Shown here: piece after piece, positions 7,260 to 15,894 of the stretch
Numbering within the stretch: position 1 is the stretch's first letter
Layout: each line of letters opens with the position of its first letter
Assembly (NCBI GenBank): GCA_011192175.1
Contig: DUEJ01000155.1
Span: forward strand, 1 to 54,175
DNA: 54,175 nucleotides
Source of the DNA: Thermoflexia bacterium
GTDB lineage: Bacteria > Chloroflexota > Anaerolineae > B4-G1 > SLSP01
Reading direction: 5' to 3'
Notes under the pieces: generated by a model
The model's database searches: none
Seen by the model: the letters and a program-made list of their open reading frames with translations, nothing else
Told to the model about the DNA's origin: nothing
Translations under genes and position numbers: made by a program

Positions 7260-9185
7260 ATGCTACATACGCGGGATGTGTACTTGCAGGAGGTCTCACT
7301 GGACGCGGCCTGGACGCGGTTTCGGGAAGCATTGCAGGCGGCCGGCCGGTGGCGACCGGTAGCGAGCGAGGAGATTCCTCTAGAGGCGGCTTGGGGGCGC
7401 GTTACCGCTGGCCCGATCTGGGCGCGGCTCTCTTCGCCTCATTATCACGCTTGCGCGATGGATCGTTACGCGCTGCGCGCAGCCGATACGATAGGATGTA
7501 GCGCTGCGCACCCGGTCCGCTTGCGGATCGGGGAACAGATCGTGCCGGTGGATACCGGCGATCCGCTGCCCCGTTGGGCGGATGCGGTGGTGATGGTGGA
7601 ACAGACGGAAGTGGCGGGGGATGAGGTGTTACTGCGTGCTCCGCTAGCCCGCTGGCAACATGTCCGTGCGGTGGGCGAGGATATTGTGGCGACGGAGTTG
7701 TTGTTACCCGGCAACCACAAGTTGCGTCCGGTGGATTTGGGCGCGATTGCGGGCGCGGGATATACGCGGGTCGCCGTGCGGCGCCGTCCCCGCGTGGCGG
7801 TGATTCCAACTGGGGACGAGGTGATCGCGCGGGGTCGAGACCCGGAATTAGGCGAGATTATTGAGTATAACAGCCTGGTGCTGGGCGCACAGGTCGAGGA
7901 ATGGGGCGGGGAGGCGCTCCGTTTTCCCATCGTGCCCGATGAGCCAGCCGCGTTGGCGGCAACTGTTCAGCAAGCAGCGCGTGAAGCGGATCTGATTCTG
8001 CTCAATGCCGGTTCCTCGGCGGGACGGGATGATTTTGCGGCCCAAATTGTGCAACAAGAGGGTGAGCTTTTGGTCCACGGCATCAACGTACGGCCGGGAC
8101 ATCCCGTGGTCTTGGGTACCAGCGGGCCGGAAGCGATACCCATCATTGGCGTGCCCGGCTATCCAGTCTCGGCGGCGCTGACGGGGGAGCTCTTTGTACA
8201 GCCTCTCATATATCGCTGGCTCGGATTGCCCGCACCAGAGCGGCCACGGATGCCGGCCCAGCTCACGCGCAAACTACTCTCCCCCGTGGCGGATGATGAA
8301 TTTGTGCGCGTGGTGGTGGGTCACGTAGGAGAACGCACGCTGGCTGCGCCGCTCTCCCGTGGGGCGGGGGTGCTTACTTCGTTGGTCCGCGCCGATGGTC
8401 TTGTTCACATTCCTCGCTTCCAGGAAGGTTTCGATGCGGGGAAAGAAGTCTCGGTGGAACTCTATTGCACTCCGGAAGAAATTGAGCGCACTATCTTGGC
8501 TATCGGCAGCCACGATTTGACCTTGGATTTGATCTCGCAATCCTTGTCTGAGTTGACCCCCCCGCGTCGTTTGGCAAGCGCGAACGCCGGCAGTCTTGGC
8601 GGCCTGATCGCGCTGCGGCGCGGGGAAGCCCATCTGGCCGGGACGCATTTATTGTATCCGAAGACGGGCGCTTACAACTTACCATACATCCGCCGGTATC
8701 TGCCGGAAACTCCGGTGGTGGTGGTCACTTTGACCCGCCGGGAGCAGGGTCTGATCGTCGCGCCGGGGAATCCACTGGGAATCCAGGGGATTCCGGATTT
8801 AGCACGCGCGGGAGTTACTTACGTGAACCGGCAGCGGGGCGCAGGGACGCGCGTCCTGTTGGATTACTTGTTGGCGCAGGCAGGAATCGCGTCCGCGCAG
8901 GTACCGGGCTATGACCGCGAGGAAATCACGCATCTGGCCGTGGCGGTGGCGGTGGCGAGCGGGCTGGCGGATTGCGGGATGGGTGTGCGGGCGGCGGCCA
9001 CGGCCCTGAAGCTAGATTTTATCTCATTGACTTGGGAACGTTATGATCTGGTGATTCCCCAGATTTTCTGGGAGAGTGCATTGCTAACCCCGTTGCGAGA
9101 ACTGTTGGCTTCGGCAGAGTTTCGCGCTACGGTGGCCGCGTTGCCCGGCTACGATCCGACGGAGATGGGCAAGGTAGTGGGATAG
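7260..9185 (+). CDS. MoeA-type molybdopterin molybdenumtransferase fused to a periplasmic-binding-type domain
   Basis: 641 residues from the ATG at 7260; GAGGTGG lies just upstream and a GTG two codons earlier is less likely. Residues about 1-410 are MoeA-like, the family that inserts molybdate into adenylated molybdopterin. Seen: SSPHYHACAMDRYALR (family form SPxxxxSAMDGYAV; the usual MDG Gly is Arg here), TGDPLPRWADAVV, RAVGEDI, AVIPTGDEV, and the MoCF-like LNAGSSAGRDDFAA then GVPGYPVSA. Residues about 420-641 form a PBP/LysR-substrate-like domain (ANAGSLGGLIALRRGEAHLAG, VNRQRGAGTR, DCGMGVRAAA), as found in archaeal and anaerobe MoeA-PBP fusions. That domain may sense molybdate/tungstate or another ligand. 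No moaA or modABC is in the window. Confidence 0.9.
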   Translation: MLHTRDVYLQEVSLDAAWTRFREALQAAGRWRPVASEEIPLEAAWGRVTAGPIWARLSSPHYHACAMDRYALRAADTIGCSAAHPVRLRIGEQIVPVDTGDPLPRWADAVVMVEQTEVAGDEVLLRAPLARWQHVRAVGEDIVATELLLPGNHKLRPVDLGAIAGAGYTRVAVRRRPRVAVIPTGDEVIARGRDPELGEIIEYNSLVLGAQVEEWGGEALRFPIVPDEPAALAATVQQAAREADLILLNAGSSAGRDDFAAQIVQQEGELLVHGINVRPGHPVVLGTSGPEAIPIIGVPGYPVSAALTGELFVQPLIYRWLGLPAPERPRMPAQLTRKLLSPVADDEFVRVVVGHVGERTLAAPLSRGAGVLTSLVRADGLVHIPRFQEGFDAGKEVSVELYCTPEEIERTILAIGSHDLTLDLISQSLSELTPPRRLASANAGSLGGLIALRRGEAHLAGTHLLYPKTGAYNLPYIRRYLPETPVVVVTLTRREQGLIVAPGNPLGIQGIPDLARAGVTYVNRQRGAGTRVLLDYLLAQAGIASAQVPGYDREEITHLAVAVAVASGLADCGMGVRAAATALKLDFISLTWERYDLVIPQIFWESALLTPLRELLASAEFRATVAALPGYDPTEMGKVVG

Positions 9186-9200
9186 TTGGGTAGGTAGTTG

Positions 9201-9332
9201 CTATTTAGCTGACAAAGCTCCAGATTTGCCTGGGGAGCAAGAAATAGGCCGCAGCTGAGCGCAGATAAATACTGATTTTTTTGGTTTTATTGAGAGCTAA
9301 ACTGTGTCCTAAAAAATTTATCAGCTGATCAG
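9201..9332. mobile_element. MITE-like element, copy 2
   Basis: About 132 bp, related along its length to 6611-6740. Terminal inverted repeats are less well kept (TTAGCTGACAA at 9205-9215 against TTTATCAGCTGA near 9317-9328). No coding potential. It fills most of the gap between the moeA-like gene and the next gene. The inner GCGCAGATAAATACTGATTT resembles a degenerate intergenic repeat common in this window. Confidence 0.6.
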
Positions 9333-9376
9333 AGTTGGTTGAGCGGATCTTATTTTCGATTTGAACGGAGGGGGCT

Positions 9377-10198
9377 GTGAGCCGTAATCAAAAAATAATC
9401 CTAATGCTATTGGCTGTTGTGGATATAATCGTGATCGGGGCAATGGGTTGGGTAGTAGTCTCTAGCATGAGCGGCAAGACTAGCTTCACGCTGCTGCCGG
9501 CGACTGCCACTGCCACCGCCAGTCCTACGAGTATCCCTACCTGGACATCGACTGTGACGGCAACTCCTTCGCCGACCTTACCTCCGGCCCCCACCCGTAC
9601 TCCGCGCCCGACGCGGACTCCCTATCCCACCTTGACCCCCAGTCCACGGCCCACCCCGGCCCCGGTGACGCTGGTCAACCCAGAGTTTGATCAATTCATG
9701 CCCAATCAGATCCCCGGTTGGCAATGGGATGCCGATGTGAATTACCAGATGGGCGATGATTATAATCCCCAGTATTCCTACGCCCAGCCCACGTTTAGAT
9801 CCGCGGATGACTCACGGCGCCAGATTAACGGGGCCACTTTGCAGATCGAGACTGTGCGCTGGCTTAAATTCCGGGCGTATGTGTACCAACAAATTACTAT
9901 TCCCACCGGCAGCTTGGTTTATTTCAGGGTGAAAGCCAATGCCTATTCTTCTATCGACCGTTTAATTTTGAAAGCGGGAATAGATCCTCAAGGCGGTGCA
10001 GGGTGTGATAATGCCCGCTGGTCAGAAGTGCTGATTGATCAAGAGGATGGCATAGTTACCATCACTTCACCCCGGTTGCTGGTGGGGAGTAAGGGCCGGG
10101 CGACGGTCTGTCTCTTTGCCGAACCGCGTTATCCCGATGTTAGTAATGCGGCCTTTTTTGATCAGGCGGAATTGATTGCCGCGCCGCCGCAACCGTAG
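9377..10198 (+). CDS. Membrane-anchored surface protein with Pro/Thr stalk and galactose-binding-like domain
   Basis: 273 residues from the GTG at 9377, preceded by GGAGGGGG. An N-terminal uncleaved helix (residues about 6-30) is followed by a 65-residue Thr/Pro/Ser stalk (TPRPTRTPYPTLTPSPRP). The globular part opens with VNPEFDQFMPNQIPGWQW, a pattern seen in carbohydrate-binding or galactose-binding-like modules, and contains YQQITIPTGSLVYFRVKA. No catalytic residues are apparent. It likely displays a ligand-binding domain outside the cell. It lies 15 bp upstream of the FAD oxidoreductase and may share its transcript. Confidence 0.65.
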   Translation: MSRNQKIILMLLAVVDIIVIGAMGWVVVSSMSGKTSFTLLPATATATASPTSIPTWTSTVTATPSPTLPPAPTRTPRPTRTPYPTLTPSPRPTPAPVTLVNPEFDQFMPNQIPGWQWDADVNYQMGDDYNPQYSYAQPTFRSADDSRRQINGATLQIETVRWLKFRAYVYQQITIPTGSLVYFRVKANAYSSIDRLILKAGIDPQGGAGCDNARWSEVLIDQEDGIVTITSPRLLVGSKGRATVCLFAEPRYPDVSNAAFFDQAELIAAPPQP

Positions 10199-10213
10199 CG
10201 AGAGGAGGATGTA

Positions 10214-11278
10214 ATGCAGCCGATGCCCACATTGTGTGATTTGGTTGTCGTGGGAGCCGGGTTAGCCGGCTCATTAGTGGCACGCCGGATGGCGGAGGCC
10301 GGGATGCAGGTCGTGGTCCTGGAAGCCCGGCATGAAGTCGGCGGCCTCAGTGCGCGAGGGGGCGGGTTGGCGATCTTGGGTACGCCAGAGCCATATACAG
10401 CGCTGGTGGAGCGGGTGGGTCGAGAAGAGGCCGCCCAGATCTGGGCGCTCACGCAACGTAATCTAGACCTCCTGCGCTCACAAGCTGAGGTTCTAGGGGT
10501 AGAAGTCCGGCGGGTCGGCGCTCTGCGTCCCGTCTGGGGAGACGCGGCAGCGCTAGCGCTGCAAAAATCAATGGCGCTATTGAGAGAAGACGGTTTTGCG
10601 GCCTCGCTAGAAGACGCCACCAAGTTGGGGATGACGGTGGGATTGCAGACTCAAGACGATCTGCTTTTTGACCCGCTAGTGTTGATTGAGGCGGCGTTGG
10701 AACATCCGCGCATCACGGTGCAGACAGCCGCTGAGGTAAAGACGTTAGAGCGGCGCGGAGAGGCTTGGGACATCTGGACTGGAGATTCGTTTGTGCGCAC
10801 TGAGGCGCTGGTCTTAGCCGGAGGGGGACACGTTGTACATCTGGATGCCGGTCTGGCCGCTTATCTCTCGACTATGCCCTTACAGGTGCTCAAAGGGGTG
10901 ACTGACGCGCCCGGTCTGAGTCATCCGCTGATATTAGATGCAGGACAGGTGTCAGCAGTCACGGTGGGGTCACGTTGGCAGTTGAGCTCCTGGTCGTCAG
11001 CCGCCAAGGTGGCTCCTTGGACCCGCCTGACTCAAACTGCGGAGCAATTCTGCCCTGAAATTCGCGTGGTGGAGCGTTACACCATCTGGGTAGCGCGGAG
11101 CGCCGACGGATTGCCGGTGGTGGGGGCGCTGCCAAGATCGCCACGGTTGTACACCGTGGGAGGGTTGGGTCCATGGGGGATGAGTTGGGCGTTCGTTGCC
11201 GTTGAGCGGCTGGTCGCCATGTTGTTACACGCTGCTGAATTGGGATTGTTAGATATTAGTCGCTTTACCATGGATTGA
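10214..11278 (+). CDS. FAD-dependent oxidoreductase, DAO family
   Basis: 354 residues, with AGGAGG upstream of the ATG. The N terminus has the dinucleotide-binding Rossmann motif GAGLAGSLVARRMAEAG, an acidic residue ending beta-2 (VLEARHEVGG) and the Gly-rich ARGGGLAILG. The C terminus has the FAD-contact pattern SADGLPVVGALP and TVGGLGPWGMSWA, typical of glycine/D-amino-acid oxidase-like (DAO) proteins. Substrate cannot be told from sequence. No thiO/thi genes are adjacent to suggest glycine oxidase. Confidence 0.8.
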   Translation: MQPMPTLCDLVVVGAGLAGSLVARRMAEAGMQVVVLEARHEVGGLSARGGGLAILGTPEPYTALVERVGREEAAQIWALTQRNLDLLRSQAEVLGVEVRRVGALRPVWGDAAALALQKSMALLREDGFAASLEDATKLGMTVGLQTQDDLLFDPLVLIEAALEHPRITVQTAAEVKTLERRGEAWDIWTGDSFVRTEALVLAGGGHVVHLDAGLAAYLSTMPLQVLKGVTDAPGLSHPLILDAGQVSAVTVGSRWQLSSWSSAAKVAPWTRLTQTAEQFCPEIRVVERYTIWVARSADGLPVVGALPRSPRLYTVGGLGPWGMSWAFVAVERLVAMLLHAAELGLLDISRFTMD

Positions 11279-11401
11279 GGAGCGCGTCTTGCGCTGGCTA
11301 CCGGTCGCATAATATATGGTATCAGGGGCTAGCTGTTGGCATCCGGCGATCTGATTGCACCTGGTAGTGGTGGTATATGCAAAGTTACCAGAGAGGTGGA
11401 G

Positions 11402-12133
11402 ATGGAACCACGTAGGGATAGTAATTTAATCAGAGTTGCGATTGTGGACGATCATCCCTTTTTCCGGCAGGGAGTGCGAGAAGTACTGGCTATCCAGCCG
11501 GACATTGAGGTAGTCGCGGAAGCAGAAAATGGGGATGAAGCGTTGCGGCTAATACCAGCGGCGGCTCCCACCGTGACCTTAATGGATGTGAACTTGCCGG
11601 GGATTAACGGGCTGCGAGTTACCAAACAGATCAAAGAGCAACACCCTGAACTAAACTTTATCGTCTTGACCGCGTATGATGACGAAGAGCAGATTTACCA
11701 CGCCATTCGTATTGGAGCCTCGGCATATTTCTCTAAGGACGTTGCTCCTGAACAGTTAATAGCAACTGTACGCGCCGTAGCTCAGGGCTATTATGTGATC
11801 GATGATGAGCGTATGACGCCAGCTCAAGCTGAACAATGGTTGTTGGATTGTTATCGTCGCTTTGGCGTCCAACCGCAAGATGCGACTTTTTCCCCGCTAA
11901 CCCCCCGAGAAATGGATGTCTTGGAACAAATTATCGAAGGCTTGAGTAATAAAGGTATTGCTTACCGGCTGGGTATAAGTAAACAGACGGTCAAAAATCA
12001 CGTTACTGCAATCTTGGCGAAATTAGATCTTTCAGATCGTACTCAGGCGGCGATTTATGCTCTCCGGCGTGGGTGGGTACGCTTTCCAGAAGAGGATAGA
12101 GAGATAGGACGCGATGGTACAACTAGGGAGTAG
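11402..12133 (+). CDS. NarL/FixJ-type response regulator
   Basis: 243 residues from the ATG at 11402, with GAGAGGTGGAG directly upstream; longer in-frame starts from 11336 lack a ribosome site. The receiver domain (about 10-130) has the acidic pair VDDHPF, the phospho-acceptor Asp62 in TLMDVNLPG and the conserved Lys in FSKDV. A LuxR-type HTH occupies about 168-233 (LTPREMDVLEQIIEGLSNKG, then ISKQTVKNHVTAILAKL). It acts as a cytoplasmic DNA-binding regulator. The histidine kinase gene 67 bp downstream is its probable partner, and the Tad operon is a candidate target. Confidence 0.93.
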   Translation: MEPRRDSNLIRVAIVDDHPFFRQGVREVLAIQPDIEVVAEAENGDEALRLIPAAAPTVTLMDVNLPGINGLRVTKQIKEQHPELNFIVLTAYDDEEQIYHAIRIGASAYFSKDVAPEQLIATVRAVAQGYYVIDDERMTPAQAEQWLLDCYRRFGVQPQDATFSPLTPREMDVLEQIIEGLSNKGIAYRLGISKQTVKNHVTAILAKLDLSDRTQAAIYALRRGWVRFPEEDREIGRDGTTRE

Positions 12134-12200
12134 TTATAGAGGAAATTAGTTTCTCGTAATTCTGTCACCGGGAACAAGCTCTTAAGCAATGAGGAGGCGT

Positions 12201-13265
12201 ATGACTGAAAATACCAGTTCGCAATTTTTGGAATCTATTCAACAACAACGCAGTAAATTACAACGGGATCTCAAAGAAGTGGATATGCTTATCCAGCAGA
12301 CCACTTCAGAAGTGGATAGATTAGTGCGGAAAAATTCACAGGCGGCGGCGCTGGTGCGTCAGATTGATGTGCAGATAGATATTGCCCCGCGCGAGGATAT
12401 TCAATCCGCCTACCAGGGGCTAATAGAGAGCCAACGTCGCCTCTTCACGATGCGGGGGCAGTTGGAGAAGTTGCAAAGTGGGCAACAGTACAAAACCAGC
12501 CTCTTGAATAACTACAACGAAATCCTCAAGCGGACTGACTCGCTGGACGCGGCTTCAGGAGAAGAGGAGCAGGAGCAGCCTTCGGAGAAAGCGTTGGTGA
12601 TCAGTGTAATTGAGGCCCAAGAGCGCGAGCGTCAACGGCTCTCCCGGCAGATGCATGATGGTCCCGCACAGTCGTTGACCAATTTGGTATTGCAAGCAGA
12701 AATTTGCGAGCGTTTGTTTGATGTGGACCGTGATCGGGCTAAAGTTGAATTGGCCGAACTGAAAGCAGACGTGATTAGCACTTTTCAGAAAGTTAAAAAA
12801 TTCATTTTCAGTCTGCGGCCTATGATGTTGGATGATCTAGGGCTGACGCCTACCCTGCGCCGCTACGTAGCGGGGTTAAAAGAGAGCGGCCTGATTCCCA
12901 TCACCTTGCAGATCTCTGGCAAGGAACAACGTTTAGCTTCCTATAAAGAGGTCACCATCTTCCGGGTGGTACAGGAGCTACACCATATTGCCAGTAGATA
13001 TGGAAATGCTTCCACTGTGAAAGTGGATTTGGAGATGGACGAGAAGCAGGTACGGGTGACGGTGGAAGGGGATGGCAGCAGTTTTGAGCTAGGCAACACC
13101 GATACGTTAGCCACTGCTGAAGCGAAACGTCTGGGATTGCCGACCTTGCGAGAGAGAATTGAGATGCTGGAAGGTAAAATCTCCTTTGAGACGGAGGGAG
13201 AGCAAGGCTTACGGACCACGTTTACTCTCCCGATTGAAGAGGGCGGAGAGAATTTGAGTAGGTAG
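12201..13265 (+). CDS. DegS-like cytoplasmic histidine kinase with degenerate ATP-binding boxes
   Basis: 354 residues. The ATG at 12201 is chosen because the AGGAGG at 12192-12197 lies inside the first codons of the upstream ATG at 12189. Residues 1-110 are a long coiled coil with no membrane segment. The HisKA_3 H-box (RERQRLSRQMHDGPAQSLTN, His152) is intact. In the ATPase domain, the N-box reads QELHHIASRYGNAS where relatives have QEALTNxxKHAxAS, so the Asn is absent. The G1 box reads GDGSS instead of DxGxG. A G2-like LGLPTLRERIEML is kept. It could be a weak kinase, a phosphatase or a scaffold for the preceding regulator. Family assignment is firm; activity is uncertain. Confidence 0.88.
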   Translation: MTENTSSQFLESIQQQRSKLQRDLKEVDMLIQQTTSEVDRLVRKNSQAAALVRQIDVQIDIAPREDIQSAYQGLIESQRRLFTMRGQLEKLQSGQQYKTSLLNNYNEILKRTDSLDAASGEEEQEQPSEKALVISVIEAQERERQRLSRQMHDGPAQSLTNLVLQAEICERLFDVDRDRAKVELAELKADVISTFQKVKKFIFSLRPMMLDDLGLTPTLRRYVAGLKESGLIPITLQISGKEQRLASYKEVTIFRVVQELHHIASRYGNASTVKVDLEMDEKQVRVTVEGDGSSFELGNTDTLATAEAKRLGLPTLRERIEMLEGKISFETEGEQGLRTTFTLPIEEGGENLSR

Positions 13266-13289
13266 TTCCAAAACAATTTCACAGAAATG

Positions 13290-13317
13290 TTGACATAGTA
13301 ATGAGGCGTGCTAAACT
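13290..13317 (+). promoter_or_regulatory. Promoter of the Tad operon
   Basis: Consensus TTGACA at 13290-13295, a 16-bp spacer and TAAACT at 13312-13317. It is 60 bp upstream of cpaB. It is the best -35 box seen in the window and separates the two-component genes from the Tad genes. Confidence 0.65.
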
Positions 13318-13377
13318 CTAAGGCACGTTGTCAGCTGGTAAAAATATCATGGAAATTGCTCTGAGGGGAGGCTTAGA

Positions 13378-14526
13378 ATGCGCAATAATAAAGCTCTGGT
13401 GATAGTGGCTATTCTTTTATTACTAGTGGCCCTGGGCGGTGGTTATTTATGGTCTCAAGGGATAATAGGTAGCGGCGCGGAGACAGAGGTCGTGGAGACC
13501 ACTCCTACTCCCCAGATTACTATGATAGATATAGTGGTTGCCGCGCAGGATATCCCTGCCGGGCAACAGCTCAAAGAGGCTGATGGCGCAGTTAAGTTGC
13601 AATCTTGGCCTGAGGACTCGTTGCCGATCAAGTATATTGAGTCTTTGGAAGCGGTCGAAGGGCAATTCGCGCGGATGGATATTGCTCGTGGCATGCCCGT
13701 CTTACCTAGCACGTTAGGTCAATCTGGGGGGCGACTTTCAGTCTATGGATCGGCAGCGGCGCTCTTTGATGATAAGAGCCGCCGGGCCTACGTGATTCCT
13801 ATGGATACGCAGGGAGCCGTGGCTTGGGCCATCCAACCAGGTGACCGGGTGGATGTCTTGGCCGCGATAGAATTGATGCCGGTGGATACTGAGTTCCAGA
13901 CCCGCTTGCCCAATAGCTTTATCCCGCTGGAAGGCTCTGGGGGGGGAACTGATGAGCAGGTGCAAGGACTAGTTGCGGGACTGGAATACAGATATGGGCG
14001 GTTTGAAGATCTCCCCAATGGTACGCCCGCCTTTATTATCCCTCCAGCTGGACAATCTACGCCTAGCTATCTGGTGGTACAGATGACGATTCAAGATGCC
14101 ATTGTCTGGCATGTGGGTATCTGGGCGAACGATGAGGAATCCACCACTGCCGGTACGGCAGCTACTGGCGAGACTCCAGAGGGAGAGGGAGAAACTTCTA
14201 TTAGTATAAGCAGTGAAGAGACTACGGCGGCGGCGCCACCCTTACCACCGGAGCAACGAGGCATGGATAGCATTTTACCGGTGACATTGTTGATCTCGCC
14301 GCAGGATGCGTTAGTCTTGAAGTACCTGCAAACGATGGGCGCGGACTTAGATCTAGTTTTGCGTTCAACCGGAGATGAGTCCCCGGTCATCACCGAGGCA
14401 GTCTGGTTCCGCTATGTGATAGATCGCTATCAGATCCCTGCTACGTTACCGGATCTCCCCGTTGCGCCGACTCCATTATCCGCACCGTTAGAGTTTTCTA
14501 CTCCGACCCCGCCCCCCGAAGAATAG
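13378..14526 (+). CDS. cpaB: Flp pilus assembly protein CpaB/RcpC
   Basis: 382 residues, with GGGGAGG upstream. An N-terminal transmembrane helix (residues 5-28) is followed by a SAF-type domain (IVVAAQDIPAGQQLKEAD) and the CpaB/RcpC region (PMDTQGAVAWAIQPGDRVDV). The protein is longer than many relatives because of an acidic Thr/Glu-rich stretch (about 255-285) and a Pro/Thr C-terminal tail (TPTPPPEE). CpaB is an envelope component of type IVc (Tad) pilus assembly. It starts an operon with cpaE, cpaF, tadB and tadC. No secretin (cpaC/rcpA) follows, which fits a monoderm envelope. Confidence 0.9.
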   Translation: MRNNKALVIVAILLLLVALGGGYLWSQGIIGSGAETEVVETTPTPQITMIDIVVAAQDIPAGQQLKEADGAVKLQSWPEDSLPIKYIESLEAVEGQFARMDIARGMPVLPSTLGQSGGRLSVYGSAAALFDDKSRRAYVIPMDTQGAVAWAIQPGDRVDVLAAIELMPVDTEFQTRLPNSFIPLEGSGGGTDEQVQGLVAGLEYRYGRFEDLPNGTPAFIIPPAGQSTPSYLVVQMTIQDAIVWHVGIWANDEESTTAGTAATGETPEGEGETSISISSEETTAAAPPLPPEQRGMDSILPVTLLISPQDALVLKYLQTMGADLDLVLRSTGDESPVITEAVWFRYVIDRYQIPATLPDLPVAPTPLSAPLEFSTPTPPPEE

Positions 14527-14546
14527 GTAGTGTTTAAGGAAGGATG

Positions 14547-15845
14547 ATGAGCAAAAATAATAAAGTCAGGGTAATGATCGTTGATGATATCGCCGAAACA
14601 CGCGAACAGTTACGCAAGCTGCTCTCTTTTGATCCCGATATCGAGGTGGTGGCGATGTTGGGAAGCGGCGAGGAGGCGGTAGAAACCGTAACCGACGCGG
14701 CTCCTGATGTTGTCCTGATGGACATCAACCTGATAGGAATTGATGGCATCACAGCGACGAGGCAGCTCTTGGATGTGGCCCCCACGGTGCAAGTAATCAT
14801 GCTCTCTGTCCAGGGCGAAGCTGATTATATGCGTCAAGCTATGATGGCTGGGGCGCGCGACTATCTCACTAAGCCCCCTAGCGCAGATGATTTATTGGAC
14901 GCTATCCACCGGATGGCTAAATTAAAGCCGCGTTCCGTGATAGAGACGCTTCCTCCGGCCTCGGCGGGAGGCCCAAGGAACGATGGCTCAGGGAGAGATG
15001 GAGCGCAGCGAGCCGGCAAGATCATTACCATCTTTAGCCCCAAGGGAGGGACCGGCTGTACGACTCTGGCGGTCAATGTGGCTATTTCGTTGCAGAAAAT
15101 CGTAGATGATACGACCAAAGTCGCGTTGGTAGACGCTAGTCTTCAATTCGGTGATGTGGCGATATTCTTAAAAATCAAGCCCACCCGTACCATTGTTGAT
15201 TTAGCTCCTCGCGCTGACGAACTGGACACGGATTTGTTGAATACGGTGCTGGTGCCGCATCCTTCTGGCATAAAGGTTTTGGCTCCTCCGGCTACTCCTG
15301 AGGAAGCGGAGATTGTGCGAGAAGGAGATGCAGGTGAATCCGGAGATAGCTTACGCTTCCGAACTATCCTGGAGTTTATGCGGGGGGAATTTGATTACCT
15401 GCTGGTGGATACGCATCACGTGGTGGATGGGATAACTATCGCCGCGTTAGACCTTAGTGATTTAGTACTGGTGGTCACGCGCCCCACCATCCCCGAAATC
15501 CGAGGGGCGCGGGTGTTTGTGGAATTACTTCAAAAACTGGGTTACGGGATGGAGAAAATCGGCCTGGTTATCAACTCCGTAGACAACAAGCGGATGGGTA
15601 TTCAGCCAAAAGCCATTGAGCGGGCCATGATGCCAGCTATTGCGCAACTGCCGCTGGATGAGGTGATTGCTCTACGCGCAGCTAACTATGGGGTCCCGTT
15701 TGTCGTGAAGGAACCACACGCGGACATTAGTACGCGGATGACACAGCTGGCACGCACTATCGTTGATATGTTTGTTGAAGAAGATGAAGAATTTGCAGAG
15801 GAGACACAGGAGCGGCGGCGCATGGGATTAGGGCGTTTATTATAA
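14547..15845 (+). CDS. cpaE: CpaE/TadZ-like protein: receiver domain plus ParA/MinD-type ATPase
   Basis: About 432 residues. ATG codons at 14544 and 14547 are both possible, and the second has better spacing from AAGGAAGG. Residues 8-125 are a complete receiver domain (IVDDIAETREQL, Asp in VLMDINL, Lys in LTKPPS). Residues about 155-410 are a MinD/ParA-like ATPase with the deviant Walker A SPKGGTGCTT and a Walker B-type LLVDTHHV. In the family, CpaE/TadZ places the pilus machine at a cell site. Unlike many TadZ receivers, this one keeps the acidic pocket, so phosphorylation is possible. The gene follows cpaB by 20 bp. Confidence 0.92.
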   Translation: MSKNNKVRVMIVDDIAETREQLRKLLSFDPDIEVVAMLGSGEEAVETVTDAAPDVVLMDINLIGIDGITATRQLLDVAPTVQVIMLSVQGEADYMRQAMMAGARDYLTKPPSADDLLDAIHRMAKLKPRSVIETLPPASAGGPRNDGSGRDGAQRAGKIITIFSPKGGTGCTTLAVNVAISLQKIVDDTTKVALVDASLQFGDVAIFLKIKPTRTIVDLAPRADELDTDLLNTVLVPHPSGIKVLAPPATPEEAEIVREGDAGESGDSLRFRTILEFMRGEFDYLLVDTHHVVDGITIAALDLSDLVLVVTRPTIPEIRGARVFVELLQKLGYGMEKIGLVINSVDNKRMGIQPKAIERAMMPAIAQLPLDEVIALRAANYGVPFVVKEPHADISTRMTQLARTIVDMFVEEDEEFAEETQERRRMGLGRLL

Positions 15846-15894
15846 TCAATTCTGCTAATCCCGGGGGTCGGGTTCCTCAAGGAGGCTTTATAAC

